Shown here: piece by piece, positions 1 through 11,795 of the stretch
Position numbering within the stretch: the first letter of the stretch is position 1
Layout: each line of letters starts with the position of its first letter
Program-made: the position numbers and the translations under genes
The notes under the pieces: generated by a model
What the model saw: the letters and a program-made list of their open reading frames with translations, nothing else
Database searches by the model: none
What the model was told of the DNA's origin: nothing
Assembly (NCBI RefSeq): GCF_029168945.1
Contig: NC_083603.1
Coordinates: 42,036,396-42,100,395 of the forward strand
Source: Cannabis sativa
Taxonomy: Eukaryota; Streptophyta; Magnoliopsida; Rosales; Cannabaceae
Length of the DNA: 64,000 bases
Direction: 5' to 3'

Positions 1-241
1 CCCAAAGAGGTGAAGAAGGTCCTAAATAACGAGAGATATGTAGAAAGCAAGTCCGATTACACTTATTCCTAATCCAAAATGGAATGTAACGACGTATGAA
101 TCCATATGTAAATATAGTATCTATTTAGATACGCTCGAATGACCCCTTCTCATAATTAGAATGTATATAATCCTATTCTGGTCTGATCCGGTATAGAATG
201 AACTTATAATCACGGAATCGACTCGATTGTATGGAAGATAC
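1..241 (-). other. Start of last MurG intron; no exon recognised
   Basis: Downstream of the splice donor at 241/240 nothing resembling the MurG C-terminus is readable on the minus strand. The stretch has no long homopolymers and a more balanced composition than neighbouring introns. That could mean inserted organellar DNA, but I could not identify a plastid gene in it. Confidence 0.35.
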
Positions 242-2606
242 CTAATAAATCTTCAATGGCAGTTTTGAGGGTGGTCGAATCTAGTTCATCTTCAGTTATA
301 ACCTGTGCATCAGCTAAATCTGTCATTAGAGATGCATTTTTAAACTGATGCCCTTCAGAAACATTTGGCGATGGTATCTGCATAGTAGCAAATGAAAGTT
401 GATTACAATGCAATATTCAGTCATGGGATGTGTATAGATACACACACTGGCTCAAAACAAAAGGGGAGAATACCATAATAGAAGGCTTCCCAAAGGCCAA
501 GAGCTCATAACAAGTCATTGCACCAGCTCTGGAAATAACAACATCTGCAGCAAGGTATGCTAAATCCATGGAATGCATGAAACTTCATGACATGAATAAC
601 TTATATCAGCCAGGAAAAATATGAACAAGTACGTATTGAAACAATGGCATAAAGAAGGGAGCAAAGAGAAAGGCCTTCCATGTGTGTTTAATCACATTGA
701 CATAAATAATAACAGCATAATATTGAGGACTTTGTCAGGGTTGAAATTGAAATTTAGATAAGAAATTTGTCTAACCTCCTACAGTTCCCTGCCCAACCCA
801 TTGTCTTTTGAATCCACAGTATACTTATTTTTCCATATAAGTCCCGTTTTGTTAAATTTCTACTTTTACTTATAGCTAAAAGTATAATAAGATTTGATTT
901 ATTTTTACCGTTTAAATAACTATTATATGAAAATCTTTTTTTGAATGAAAAGTAATTTTTGTTTGGATATTATTACAAAAAAAATCTTTTGTGAGTAAAT
1001 TAGAAATTATGTAAATTATTTTAATTTTAAAAATAGCTTCTCAAAAGTTATTTTGAGAGAAGCTACAAATCTTAAAAACTTTTTTATGACTTTTCATATG
1101 GATTGTTTTAATATTAAAAGCTAAGCGAAACGGATCCGTAGTTTACTTTCATCCAAATAACAAATTCTTTCCAATCCAATTCAATCCACTAACCCTGTTT
1201 GGCTAAGCGAAACAGATCCATAGTTTTCTTTCATTCAAATAACAAGCTCTTATCCAATCTAATCCAATAGCCCTATTTGACTAAGCAAAACGGGTTCATA
1301 ATTTTCTTTCATTCATATAACAAGCTCTTATCCAATCCAATTCAATGGCCTTATTTGCCTTATTTTCTATAAATTCTTTTTTTAACTTTTAGATTTAAAA
1401 AAAGTTTTTCTAAATTTTTTTTAATAATATCTAAAGTCTAAATATTTTAAAAAATACTTTTCATTAAAAAAGATCTTAGTTATCCAAACCAAACTATAAA
1501 AGTAAGACAAAAGTTATAGCTATAAGCAAAACCCCAACTCTTAATATAGTAGCAAAAGAAGAGGTTTAACTTTAAACAAGTCTCCACCACTTATAATATA
1601 AAGAAGAAGAAAACAAAAGAGTGAAGAAGACTCACGGTGTTAAATACAAACGAGGGTGATTCTTAACAAGGCTCTCCATCTCATTAAAGGCTTCAACCCC
1701 AGTCTGCCATATCAGAAAAACCTTCTCTTTCTCCATCAACATCTGATGATAAACATTCAACATAGCAATATTAACAGCCTTAGCACCTAAAGACCCTCCA
1801 ACAATCAAAACAACCTTAGTCTCACCATCATCCTCAATTTCCTTCCATTCTGGAAAGAAACTTAACCTCGCCACCCCTTTCGAAACACCCTTCTTCGACG
1901 AAAGCCTAACAGGATTCCCAGAAACGATACATTTTCCTTTGGGAAAACAATCAACGGTCGAATTGAAAGCCACGAAAACGATATCGGATAAGTGGGAAAG
2001 AACCCAATTGGCAACACCAGGTACAGAGTTTTGCTCTTGGATCACTACCTTGATGCCTTTAATGGCGGCAGCTAAGCAAGTTGGGAATGAGACGTACCCA
2101 CCAGTCCCAATCACGATTTGGGGATCGAAATCACGTAGTTTGGATAAACAGTGGATTGTTGATTTGATGAGACGATAAGGTAAGAATAGGTTTTGAAGAG
2201 AGAAGAGAATTGGTCGGGCTAATCGGACGGTAGGGATGGGTTCGAAGTCGTAGCCAGCTGAGGTTATTGAGGCGCTTTCCATGCTGTTGGGTGTGCCTAA
2301 AAAGAGAATTTGGGAACTGGGTTTAGCTAGTTTGAGCTCGTCGGCTATGGCAATAGCCGGGTAAATGTGGCCCCCAGTGCCTCCGGCAGCGAAGACCACG
2401 CGTAAAACGGCGTCGTCTTGAGCTGCAACGATTTGGTCAGTGGATTGTTTTAGTGACACGCGGCAGCAAAGGATCGTCAAGTTCCTGCCTTTCGAAACAA
2501 TGTTAGAGAGAGAGACTTGGCTGGTTTCAGACGAAGAAGAAGTATTGTGAGTTGGTGGAGTTGGGAGCTTTGGAGTGAGGAAGTGGTAACAGAAAGTAGA
2601 AGCCAT
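242..2606 (-). CDS. MurG-like UDP-GlcNAc transferase, plastid-targeted (3' end missing)
   Basis: Homologue of bacterial MurG, which adds GlcNAc to undecaprenyl-PP-MurNAc-pentapeptide (lipid I to lipid II). Plant copies belong to the residual plastid peptidoglycan pathway. Exons by splice sites (minus): 2606-1636, 582-474, 377-242; joins are in phase. The first about 65 residues are rich in Ser/Thr and lack acids, suiting a transit peptide. Seen motifs: GGTGGH loop at 75-80, GTGGY at 167-171, QEQNSVPG at 190-197, GGSLGA at 270-275, and in exon 2 the SRAGAMT donor-binding segment followed by the helix containing YELLAFGKPS; exon 3 carries SPNVSEGHQFKNA. About 405 residues are covered, and the family needs roughly 25-35 more at the C-terminus. 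A donor (ag|gtatct) sits at 242/241, so the last exon should lie left of the window. Intron 1 (583-1635) holds a tandem repeat. Catalytic competence cannot be judged from the partial gene. Confidence 0.9.
1121..1350. repeat. Three tandem copies of an about 80-bp unit in MurG intron 1
   Basis: The unit begins with CTAAGCGAAACGG or a variant at about 1121, 1203 and 1281, giving periods of about 82 and 78 bp. Each copy continues with a TTTCATTCAAATAACAA-like block and a run of CCAATCCAATTCAAT. Copies differ by scattered substitutions, so the array is not recent. Confidence 0.75.
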
Positions 2607-2656
2607 TAGAGATTCGGTAGATCACATACATTTGCTACATCTGCAAGATGAAGTTT

Positions 2657-2657
2657 T

Positions 2658-2728
<71 letters not shown>
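2657..2728. repeat. (GA)n microsatellite in the MurG 5' flank
   Basis: An almost pure AG run of about 70 bp sits about 50 bp upstream of the MurG start codon. On the coding strand it reads (CT)n. CT-rich tracts at this distance are common in plant 5' UTRs and core promoters. Confidence 0.95.
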
Positions 2729-2732
<4 letters not shown>

Positions 2733-2739
2733 GAAAAAA

Positions 2740-3575
2740 AAAAAAACTTTGTACCAGCTCTGGATCCGATATAACATTTTTATCATCAATACAATCTAAT
2801 TAGTAATTGGATTTAAAAAATCATCTTATTATCTCATTAAACTTTAAAGTTCAATCTACTTTAACTCGATTACTAATTAGATTGAATTGATTTTATAATT
2901 TAGTATTCAACTACAAACTAGATTTTTTAAATAAACTTAAAAACATGAAGGAAAATTACATAAAACCTAATTGATATTCATGAAAACGATTTAAGAGAAC
3001 AGAAAGAAGCTATTAGGTTTTCTCCTAGAGATTTAAGACTACACACAATTAAATTATATTAAGGTTTTTTTATTTTTACACTTTAAAATAGTTTTTTTTT
3101 TTTTTTTTTTTTTGCATTTTTACGGAATTCTACATAGAAACTCCTATTTCAACTAACGCTGCAACCTAAATTGTAACAAAAAATCGTACAGAAACATCTG
3201 TTGCAACTAGCGCTGCAACCACTTTAGAAACCCAAACCGTAAATTTGAAAAAAAAAAATTAAAAAAAAAAATAATATATGGAGTAATTTTCCGATTATAG
3301 GGGTTGTTTTAAGGGAGACTAATTAGTTAAATATATTGGTAAATAAAGAGACACTCTAAAAAAACATAATTAAACTATATATTTTTTTAATATTTTTTAT
3401 TATATATATAAATAATATTTTAATTTATATTAATTGTAATTAGATTTTGAGATTAATGTATCCAATAACTAATCCAATTGTAATTGGATATCCAATTTTT
3501 TATAATTAGATTGAAATTAATTGGTTCATTTCAATTATATCAGATTGGATCTTGTCCAACCCTAGTTTGTACACA
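2740..3575. other. AT-rich gap, no gene
   Basis: Promoter-side flank of MurG. It has long A and T homopolymers, including a T run at about 3090-3112, and degenerate short inverted segments. No ORF with coding character is seen. Confidence 0.6.
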
Positions 3576-3823
3576 GGGTTCGTTTGGAACGCCGTATTAG
3601 GTCGTATTGTATTGTATTGTATTGTATTATATTGAATTGGATTATATATCATATTTTTATATAATACTATGTTAAACTTTAATTTATACTAAAATATTAT
3701 ATATTTAGGTGTCCATAAAAATTATTACCACATATAGTTTTACATAAAAATATTGCATAAAATACAATTCAATATAATACAATACAATACAATACGACCT
3801 AATACGGCGTTCCAAACGAGCCC
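3576..3823. mobile_element. Tourist-like MITE, copy A
   Basis: The element is 248 bp with long imperfect terminal inverted repeats: it starts GGGTTCGTTTGGAACGCCGT and ends with the complement, ...ACGGCGTTCCAAACGAGCCC. Each arm carries a run of the pentamer ATTGT or its complement ACAAT. A near-identical copy lies at 17546-17788. Its TSD is not clear (ACA on the left, TTA on the right). The TIR sequence and the TAA duplication of the sister copy point to the PIF/Harbinger (Tourist) class. Confidence 0.88.
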
Positions 3824-4301
3824 TTACATGATGGATTATGCTACTATCTACTTTTTAATGGAAGATTTTGGTACCAGTGAGATTTATCTCAGCACGTGCT
3901 TCTCGCAACTTACAAACATCATGATCTCAATATGTATTTTTTATCACATACATGTGTTCTTCGTGACGAAAATAAACTACATGTGTGGGTTGAAGATGTA
4001 CTCAACAATTATTATTTTTTAAGATATTTGTTTAAAATATTATTTTATTGTTATTTTGTATTTTAAACCTAACATCACTATATTTAAGGGAAGGTGCGTC
4101 TTGAGTTGAGAGATTTCAAACCCAATAGAGTTCTAGAGAAAAACCTATATAAAAGTGATATTAATTGTAAAGGAAAACTCATTCTCACGAATTCCTACTC
4201 TCTCATTCTAAAAGCTCACTTGAGGATTGAACTCTTTGAGAAGATAATTTTGGAGAACTCTCCTCAAACATTGAGACCAATAACAATTCAATAACCACTA
4301 C
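3824..4301. other. Gap, no gene
   Basis: Moderately AT-rich sequence between the Tourist-like MITE and the solo LTR. Two short ORFs (at about 3.8 and 4.1 kb) lack any recognisable domain, and I treat them as chance. Confidence 0.5.
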
Positions 4302-6103
4302 TGTAATGACCACATACTTAGGATATGGATTATTGAGACAATTAGCATTAATTAGTTATATTATGTGATTATGTTATATGTGGGCCCTATTTTGAAGAAA
4401 TAGGCATTAGGGTTATAATTTTTCAATTCCACAAATTTTATTAAATTCTAAGTGTATTCAGGGTCGGCCCTGGGCATAGGCGGGATAGGCCTGTGCCTAG
4501 GGCCCACCTAGTCCAGGGGCCCAAAAAAAATATTTTTCCTTTTAAAATTACACAATTTTTTTTGCTGATTTTGAAAAATACCATTTTTTTCAATATAAGG
4601 GCTCAAAAATAATTTTTTTTCCTATAGCCCACTAAATTTCAGGGCCGGCCCTAAGTGTATTATATATGATATCTGTTAAAATTAATATTTTTGTAATTTT
4701 TACTCGGTAATAATGGAAATGTGACGGTTTGGCTAGTAGCGTCACGTGAGTTTGGTTTAGAACTGGAAATTGTGTTTGATATTTAGAATATCGAGTTTAG
4801 GCGGTATTATAGTTTTTGACTATTTTACCTCTAAGCCTTAAGATAACTTAAACTTGAAGTAAAGAGAAAATTTATAATTTTGTCTAAAATTAAGTTTTGT
4901 CTTTTAGTGAGTTAGTAGATTATTCCCAAGTATTATTTTGAATATTAACTTAACTTAAACAAAAGGGTTTTAGGTTATCCATTTTATCAAAACTAAGGAA
5001 AATTAAGTCTTTCTCTTTCTAAACCTATATATCTCTCTCGTGACCTCTCTTGAACCAAAACCATACCAGAATCAACCTAATTTCAAGGTTTCCAGCAAGA
5101 AATGAAGAAGTTTTGGAATAGCAAACCAAAGATAAAGCCCTAGAATCCTTCTTTTTGATTTTTTCGAAGTTTTGGATTTGTTCAAGCATGCAATTTTGAG
5201 GGTTAGGTTCTGTCCGAACCCTAGATGTTTATGGTTTTAGTTCTGGGTTAATTCTAAGTTGTTTGATGCTTGTTGGGTTGGTTCTTGATGGCTGGTTGAG
5301 GTGTTGAGCAAGTTTTCAACTTGGCTCATCAACGGTGATTTTCATATTTTTGGGTTATAGTTGTTGTTGTTGCTTGATTTGTGTTTGTTGGACTTAAGTT
5401 AGGTGTTCTGGAAAGTTTTATGAAGTTTGTGTTAGTTTTGAGTTGAAATGAGATGTTTAGAAATTCTGCAACACAAAATGACAGACTCATAAACGGCCTA
5501 CCATTTTTGCTGACATTAGTACAGTATAATGTTAAGGGGTATGACACACATGATCAACACTAGTACGGGACGAGTACGGAGTTTATGTGGTGTAACATGC
5601 AGTTGTACTAGAGCTACGAATCAACCCTACCAACACTAGTATGGGACGAGTCGTACTTCTGTTAAGAACGTTCTTGATTCATCTGTTAAGCCTTGTGGGT
5701 ATGTGTACGTATGAGGACCTAGTTACAAGTCGGTAATATGTTTATATGTTTTATGCTTTTCTTACTGAGTTTGTCGACTCATAGTTATGTTTGCATGTGT
5801 AGGTAAAGGAAAGCCAAAGGCTGAGCATCAGTGAGTCTAGAGCTTGTGGGTGATTGTACATATCGGAATAATTAAGTCTGGAGTGTTCAGTTTCAGGACA
5901 ACATGAGCTCTTATTTTGTAGTCGTTGTGCGACACATTTTGTGAAAAAGAATATTTTGAATACTTTTGTAAACTTTTAATGGGATCCCGAATTTATGTAA
6001 ACATATGTATTTATTATGTTTTTCAAAAAATTCTTTAATTAGCAAAGGCGTGCACAATAATTAAAAAATTATTGTAGCGTGCCTAGTCAAGTAGGGCATT
6101 ACA
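4302..6103. mobile_element. Probable solo LTR (Ty3/gypsy-like), 1.8 kb
   Basis: The block starts TGTAATGACC and ends GGGCATTACA, the TG...CA and short inverted termini expected of an LTR. It is flanked by ACTAC (4297-4301) on the left and ACTAT (6104-6108) on the right, a 5-bp duplication with one mismatch. No gag or pol coding lies inside or beside it, so it is a solo LTR. The interior at about 5.7-5.9 kb resembles LTRs of gypsy chromoviruses in general style. A hAT MITE is inserted at 4459-4653. The exact family is not identified. Confidence 0.65.
4459..4653. mobile_element. hAT-type MITE with palindromic ends, copy A
   Basis: The ends read CAGGGTCGGCCCTG and AGGGCCGGCCCTA, variants of the palindrome CAGGGCCGGCCCTG. 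Perfect 8-bp target duplications AGTGTATT flank it at 4451-4458 and 4654-4661, diagnostic for hAT. It is 195 bp, has no coding capacity, and is nested in the solo LTR at 4302-6103. The sister copy is at 14999-15191. Confidence 0.93.
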
Positions 6104-6350
6104 ACTATGAAATCCTCATGTTCATCTTTGTCAAATTTCTTTTCGATAAACTGGTTTACGTTGATTGACAAATACTTGTGTTCATCGTGCTCATTTACAA
6201 TATTCTTAGATCTATTGATAAAATACTGCGTCAATACAAACAATAAAAAAACAACATGAATACATAAGCGTTTTTATGTAATTTTTTTTCACTTTTTTGG
6301 TTAAATATGAAATAATTCCTAAAAAGATAAGATAATCAATGATTGTTGCC
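6104..6350. other. Short gap, no gene
   Basis: AT-rich sequence. The only ORF is a 60-residue minus-strand frame that overlaps the LTR end, and I reject it. Confidence 0.5.
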
Positions 6351-6354
6351 GTCA

Positions 6355-6706
6355 ACCTCCTATTACAATCTCTTAGTCAATCTCTGTGCTCGAAAACACA
6401 TATCGATTTTTTTTTCATGGCAATGTTTATTATGCTTTCAACATCATCCCTGTAAATTTTTGAAATATTTCTAATAGTTTACAGTGCCGAAAATATATTT
6501 GAAATTTTTTGAACACGCGTGGTAAACTGAAATATAAAGAACTCTATTTTGGACATTGTAAACTATTCGAAATTTTTCAAAAATTTACAAGAATGGTACT
6601 GTAACTATATTAAATACCGCTATAAAAAAATTGAAAAAAAAAATATTCCGGCATGTAATTTCAAGCATAAAAATTGACTAAAAAATTATAATAAAATGTT
6701 GTAATT
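6355..6706. mobile_element. Inverted-repeat MITE, about 350 bp, copy A
   Basis: The left arm includes ATTACAATCTCTTAGTCAAT and the right arm ATTGACTAAAAAATTATAAT, which are inverted relatives. The interior contains paired TAAATTTTTGAAAT and ATTTTTCAAAAATTTA segments that also fold back. A related, more decayed copy lies at about 16750-17070. Boundaries are approximate and no TSD was fixed. Confidence 0.6.
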
Positions 6707-6800
6707 AATACTCGTCTAACATAACCATTTGAGAAATACCACATATCCAACCCGGCAACAAAATGGAAAATTGGCAGATCTTGAGCTTAATTGTATTTAC

Positions 6801-6844
<44 letters not shown>
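6801..6844. repeat. (AAT)n microsatellite
   Basis: About 14 uninterrupted ATA/TAA trinucleotides. Confidence 0.95.
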
Positions 6845-6846
<2 letters not shown>

Positions 6847-7272
6847 ATAATGGTAATTAGTAAAACCAGAGACATATAATATATAGCAGCAGAATCTCGA
6901 TATAGGCTAGAATTAAACTATATATTATATGTGAAAGTATAGTGACCAAGATTTTCTCTTTTTTGAAGTATTTATTTAACAATTATTCAACTTTAAATCT
7001 AAAAACAACTTAATAATACTAATACACACAATTGGCAATTAGACCAAAAACTATATAAAAAAAGGAAAACAGAGACGAAAATTATTTCTGGGTTTTTTCC
7101 AAACAAAATAAAACTAGTTACACATTACAACAAACAATAAATCCTACATGAAGTACTTATTAGTACTCCATTAATTAAAATGAAGCAATTTATAACAATG
7201 AGTTAATTATTAGCTTAATTAGATAAGAAATTATAATATAAAAAACAAAAGAAAAAGAAATTAATTAATTAA

Positions 7273-7707
7273 TTAAAGAACATAAAGGGCTGCTAATTCC
7301 TCTAACGAGTCAGAGCCAAGAGTATTAATTGGATCTGCATTCTCCAACATCCATAGAAGGTGGTCAAAGAGAACGACTTCACAGTTGACCAATACCAAAA
7401 CGTCATCGTTTTGAGCACCACCACCAGCTTTATTAGACTTGTCTATTAGAGTTGCTAACAAAGGATGACTCAAATACTTTGTGCTTATCACATACCTCTT
7501 TCTTGAGCTTCCCACAAAAATTGTAGCATTAGAAGATGATGATGATGAAATAGTTTGATGATGATGTTGATCTTGATCTTGATTATTAGTGACCCAGAAA
7601 TCTTCTCGGGTTGAATTTGATCTGAGATTACTATAAGAAGAAGATCTCCCTAGTTGTCTTGATAAGCTCTTGCATTTCCTTAATAACAAGTTCATCTTAT
7701 TCTTCAT
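7273..7707 (-). CDS. SAUR family auxin-responsive protein
   Basis: Small, intronless 144-residue protein of the SAUR (small auxin up RNA) family. Its members modulate PP2C.D phosphatases and cell expansion, or ethylene/auxin cross-talk, depending on clade. A basic N-terminus (MKNKMNLLLRKCKSLSRQLG) and a Ser/His/Gln-rich linker (about 20-62) precede the conserved core: IFVGSSRKRYVISTKYLSHP at about 63-82, a diverged acidic turn with an extra Gly-rich insertion (KAGGGAQNDD), then a CEVVLFDHLLWMLENADP segment at about 109-126. The core and lack of introns match the family. The extended linker and the divergent LLATLIDKS/ENADP stretch suggest the SAUR76-79-like clade rather than canonical SAURs. 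The ATG is at 7707 with no better alternative upstream. The right side (7.7-8.1 kb) is GA- and TA-repeat rich and is presumably its promoter. Confidence 0.87.
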   Translation of the reverse strand: MKNKMNLLLRKCKSLSRQLGRSSSYSNLRSNSTREDFWVTNNQDQDQHHHQTISSSSSSNATIFVGSSRKRYVISTKYLSHPLLATLIDKSNKAGGGAQNDDVLVLVNCEVVLFDHLLWMLENADPINTLGSDSLEELAALYVL

Positions 7708-8031
7708 TATTATTATTATTATATATAATTAATAATTGGAAGAGAGATCAAAGAGAGAGAGAGAGATATGGTATATATGAATTACATGTATAGAGATAGA
7801 TATGATGATGATTAGAAGCTTGATGTATACTCAGAGCAAATATATATAATAAGTACTCATGATCATCATCACAAATAATAAATACATATATATAGATATA
7901 AATAAATATTGTATAAGATTAGATGTGTGTATAGTGATATGATATTGAGAGAGAGGAATGGCTAGCTGGGATTGGGTGCAAAGTCGTTGTTTTTCGGTGG
8001 TGGTGGGAAGTAGAAATAGTAATATGTGGGG

Positions 8032-8080
<49 letters not shown>

Positions 8081-8470
8081 AGTTTAACACGCACAACAGA
8101 ATAGGCAGAAGGGTGTTGTCATGTGTGTATGTATAATATATATATACTACTAACTACGTACATCATCACAGTCACACCATGTATATTATGTATGTATATA
8201 TCTGCATTATTATTATTATTATTATAATATTGTTATATTGTACGTATAGACGTACTGCTATATATATAATATATATTATCTATATATTGACAAATTTGAT
8301 AATTTCTTGAAAACTATGATCCAATTTTCAATTTTGACTAAATTGTGTTGGAATATTTTCCTGAATTATTAAAAACTTCATGAAAAGGTGCTATGACATC
8401 ATTTTATTTTCTGGTGTAACTTTTCTAACAATCTCAATACCAAATATGCTATTTACTAAAATATTAAAAG
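7708..8470. other. SAUR upstream flank with GA and TA repeats
   Basis: Contains a (GA)n run at about 8044-8078 preceded by (TA)n, and an ATT microsatellite at about 8207-8227. A minus ORF through the GA run is low complexity and not a gene. No auxin-response element cluster was evident by eye. Confidence 0.6.
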
Positions 8471-8696
8471 GGATATGATTTTGTCCTGTGATGTACTTTC
8501 ACGGAATGTATTCAGTGGTACATTAGATGAGTCTCAGGGTACATTAAATGTGTATCAGGGTACGTTTTTACTTTTTAACCCTAATTACTCCTAGATCAAT
8601 CTCAGCCGTCAGATTAAATAACTCCCTCATCTGACGGCTGCCGTACATCACGGATTACAATCCGTGAAAGTACAATAACAGGACAAAATCATATCT
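8471..8696. mobile_element. MITE with long TIRs, about 225 bp
   Basis: The left end GATATGATTTTGTCCTGTGA is mirrored by the right end ending GGACAAAATCATATC. The inverted arms extend through a TACTTTCACGGA / TCCGTGAAAGTA pair, about 35 bp in all. The interior carries a second stem, CAGCCGTCAGAT / ATCTGACGGCTG. No TSD was confirmed. Confidence 0.85.
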
Positions 8697-9042
8697 CAAT
8701 ATTAATATTTAAAATGATTTTTTTTTTTTAATTTTAAGAGTCTTTGTAAATGTACAAAAAAAAAATTAAAAAGTTAAAAATTTAAAATTGGAATGCCCTT
8801 TCATTTTAAGGACTCTAAACATAGGTCTAACAGTGGACAGGTATCTAAGGCCGAGCCTTCACCTTTTGATACATTGTTGTAGAGCACTACCTTCCTATAT
8901 TGATAGTGTAAAAGTACCATTTTAATATTGTATCATCAACATATATTTAATTCAAAACTTAAAATCTACAAAATTTACTCAAGACTTAAGGTTTTGAATT
9001 CTTTTGCCTTTTATTCGTGTTTATTTTCTTTCCAAATCTAAG

Positions 9043-9348
9043 TGTATGTTTGGCATCACAACTAAAAAACTGTTTTTTGTTTTAAAAATAGAAAATTGTT
9101 TTCGTTTGACCTTGTTTTTTAAAAACAGTTTTCAGAAAATAAAGTTACAAAAAACAAGAATTTTGAAAACAACAAAATGTTATTTTCTGTTTTAAAAACC
9201 AATTCACTTTTGGTCAATATTATTTTTAAAAATCACTAACCAAACGTGACTTGTGTTTTAAAAACTTCAAAAACTATTTTTTGTTCTCATTTCTAAAAAC
9301 AATTTTTTAAAACAAAAAACAGAAAACAATACCAAACATGCTCTAATA
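9043..9348. mobile_element. Fold-back MITE, about 300 bp
   Basis: The terminal segments TATGTTTGGCAT and ATACCAAACATGC are inverted copies. The arms are dominated by TTTTTAAAACA-type and complementary A-rich runs, so the unit folds back over most of its length. An inner pair GTTTGACC / GGTCAATA is also seen. Boundaries are approximate. Confidence 0.6.
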
Positions 9349-9387
9349 TTTTAAACTTTACAAAATTTCCAATAAAAGTTAGCAAAA

Positions 9388-9490
9388 AAAAATTGATTTT
9401 TTTTTAAACAAATTTGAAGCAAAATTGATTTTTTTTTAAACAAATTTGAAGCAAAATTGATTTTTTTTTAAACAAATTTGAAGCAAAATT
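9388..9490. repeat. Tandem repeat, 32-bp unit, three copies
   Basis: AAACAAATTTGAAGC recurs at 9406, 9438 and 9470, separated by AAAATTGATTTTTTTTT. The copies are nearly identical. Confidence 0.95.
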
Positions 9491-9499
9491 GGTGGTTTA

Positions 9500-11795
9500 T
9501 GTGAAAATTTGATTTTGGAAGATAAATTTGATACAATTCGATAATTTCATAAAAATAAAAACTTTAATTTTAAATTAAAATCAGTACTAATTAAATTGAT
9601 GAATAACAATGACACATGTACATTTTGAAAAAAAAAAATCATTTCAAATTAACCAACAACCAAGTTTTAATAAACCGTCTTTTTCAAAGTGTTTATTCGC
9701 ATTTTAACCACAGCATGCAGAGTAACTAAAATAAAACCCTAACATGCAATTTTTTTTTTAAGAAAATGTTGTATATTCTTTCATCCCATATTCCCATTGG
9801 TGTTTAAAAAAAAAGATTATTTCATAAATACATAAAAATAATAAAAATACGGTTATACGAAATTTTAAATATTTTTACGATTTTTATAATTTTATTTATT
9901 AAAAAATATGGTATTTTAATGTATTTTTATATTCTACTATTTATTAAAAAATATGGTATTTTAAAAAATAATATATTATGTAATTATAATACATAATAAT
10001 ATTGGTTAGTTCTAGCTTGGTTGGCAAGTTAATAAATGGTAAAAGGCTTTTAATTTATAAAAAGAAATTAAGTGATCATCATTAAATATTTTAATAAAAT
10101 TATAGGCATAGTTAATAATTATTTTTGTTAGGTGATATCAATTTTTTTCTGTTGTTGATGATTAGGTGATACCATAAATTAATAAAAACATTTAAATACA
10201 TGTAATCACATCAACCACTTATTATTAAAAAAAAAAAAAGCATATATACTACACATGATGAAAACTACACGCTAATTATTAATTAGAATATATAATATTA
10301 TCAATTATTTATTTTTGTCGTTAACTAAAATTATTTAATAGTTAGCTAGAGCTTGTACACGTATATAAATATTGTTGTTAATGTTATATGTGTATATTAA
10401 CAATTTTTAAGATAATCATTCAAATAACAATATATAATTATATATAATAATACTTTAATTAATTAATTAACTATTCCCATTATATAGTTCCAAGTTCCAA
10501 CATTGGAAAAGACAAATGCAAAGAATGAATCTATAAGAAATTATTAGACTTAATATGAAAAAGGCATATTCATAATTTCATATATAAATATTATATAATT
10601 AATTTGGTGCATGCATAGTCCATAGAGCTAGGTAATTAAAATAAAGATTAATTTATGATATATATGCATGGATGAGAAATTCGAAATATATATAAATATA
10701 TATATGAGATAATTATTGTATTATTAAAAAATTAGGGTGGCTCTAAAATAGAAGTGTTATTTTTATATTTTATTAATTAGTTAAATTAATTATCAAAAAT
10801 GGTTGGATTCCGTTTCCATGGTTAGGGTTTCCCCAAACATTTTGCTTGTGGGGCTCCTAACACCTCATCATGCTGCCTTCTCATAATTATAACCTAATTA
10901 ATTAATTACTAATATCAACACATTTTAGATTTTTTTTCCTTTTCAAAAATATTCTTCTATTATTAATATTTCAAAGTACTTTTTTTTTTTCTATAAATAT
11001 ATATTGTTAAAAAAATATATATGTGCATATGAGATTATTTGTCTCCCCTCAACTTTTTACAAATTAATCTTTTGTATATAAATTTTTAAATATTATATTT
11101 TATACCCCACAAAATTAATATATTTTATTTATGCTCTTATACATTTCAATTTTTGTACTCATAAAATTTATATTATTTTAATTTTATCCTTATGTTTTCT
11201 TATTTTTATTTCTATAAAATTTATATTTTTCACTTATCTTTTATTAAAAAATATATTTGTCTCCTAAGTTAGTAAATATTGTGAATTAAATGATCCATCT
11301 TATCTACAATCTTCAACCCGAAACATATCTCATCACCATAGAATATATAATACTTTATAATAAATAATAATGTAGTGTATCGATCCAACTTGGTCAAATG
11401 TAAATATGATTATTAGGACAAAATTAATTAAGGTAATATAATATTTTTCCATGGTCAAAAGAGATAGATTGCGGACATGGCGGATAGAAGAAAAAAAAAA
11501 GTACCATAAATATATGTACCCCACAAATGAGAAAAATTAATCAACTTTATTATGTGATGGACAAAAATATAATATAAGAAGTTTATTATATATTAATTGA
11601 GTATTAATTTGAGTTGAGTTGAGTTGTTAATAGACAAAATGGTACTTAATTATAATGTGAACTAATTGAGAACCATTTTGTCGTTATAAGTCCCTACACC
11701 AAGAAACCTCTCCACATGTACTTGTCCCACAACACAACACAATTCCAAATTTAAATACCAACCTATAAATATGTGTTTTGTGTGTGGGTGTGAGC
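9500..11795. other. Long AT-rich gap, no gene
   Basis: Very AT-rich intergenic sequence with A/T homopolymers, TATATA runs, and an about 9.8-9.97 kb segment resembling part of the inverted-repeat element at 29.3-29.6 kb. No ORF has coding character. Confidence 0.6.

Noticed and set aside
7831..8094. 87-residue ORF upstream of SAUR
   Set aside because: Translation of GA and TA microsatellites (Ser-Leu repeats); no domain.
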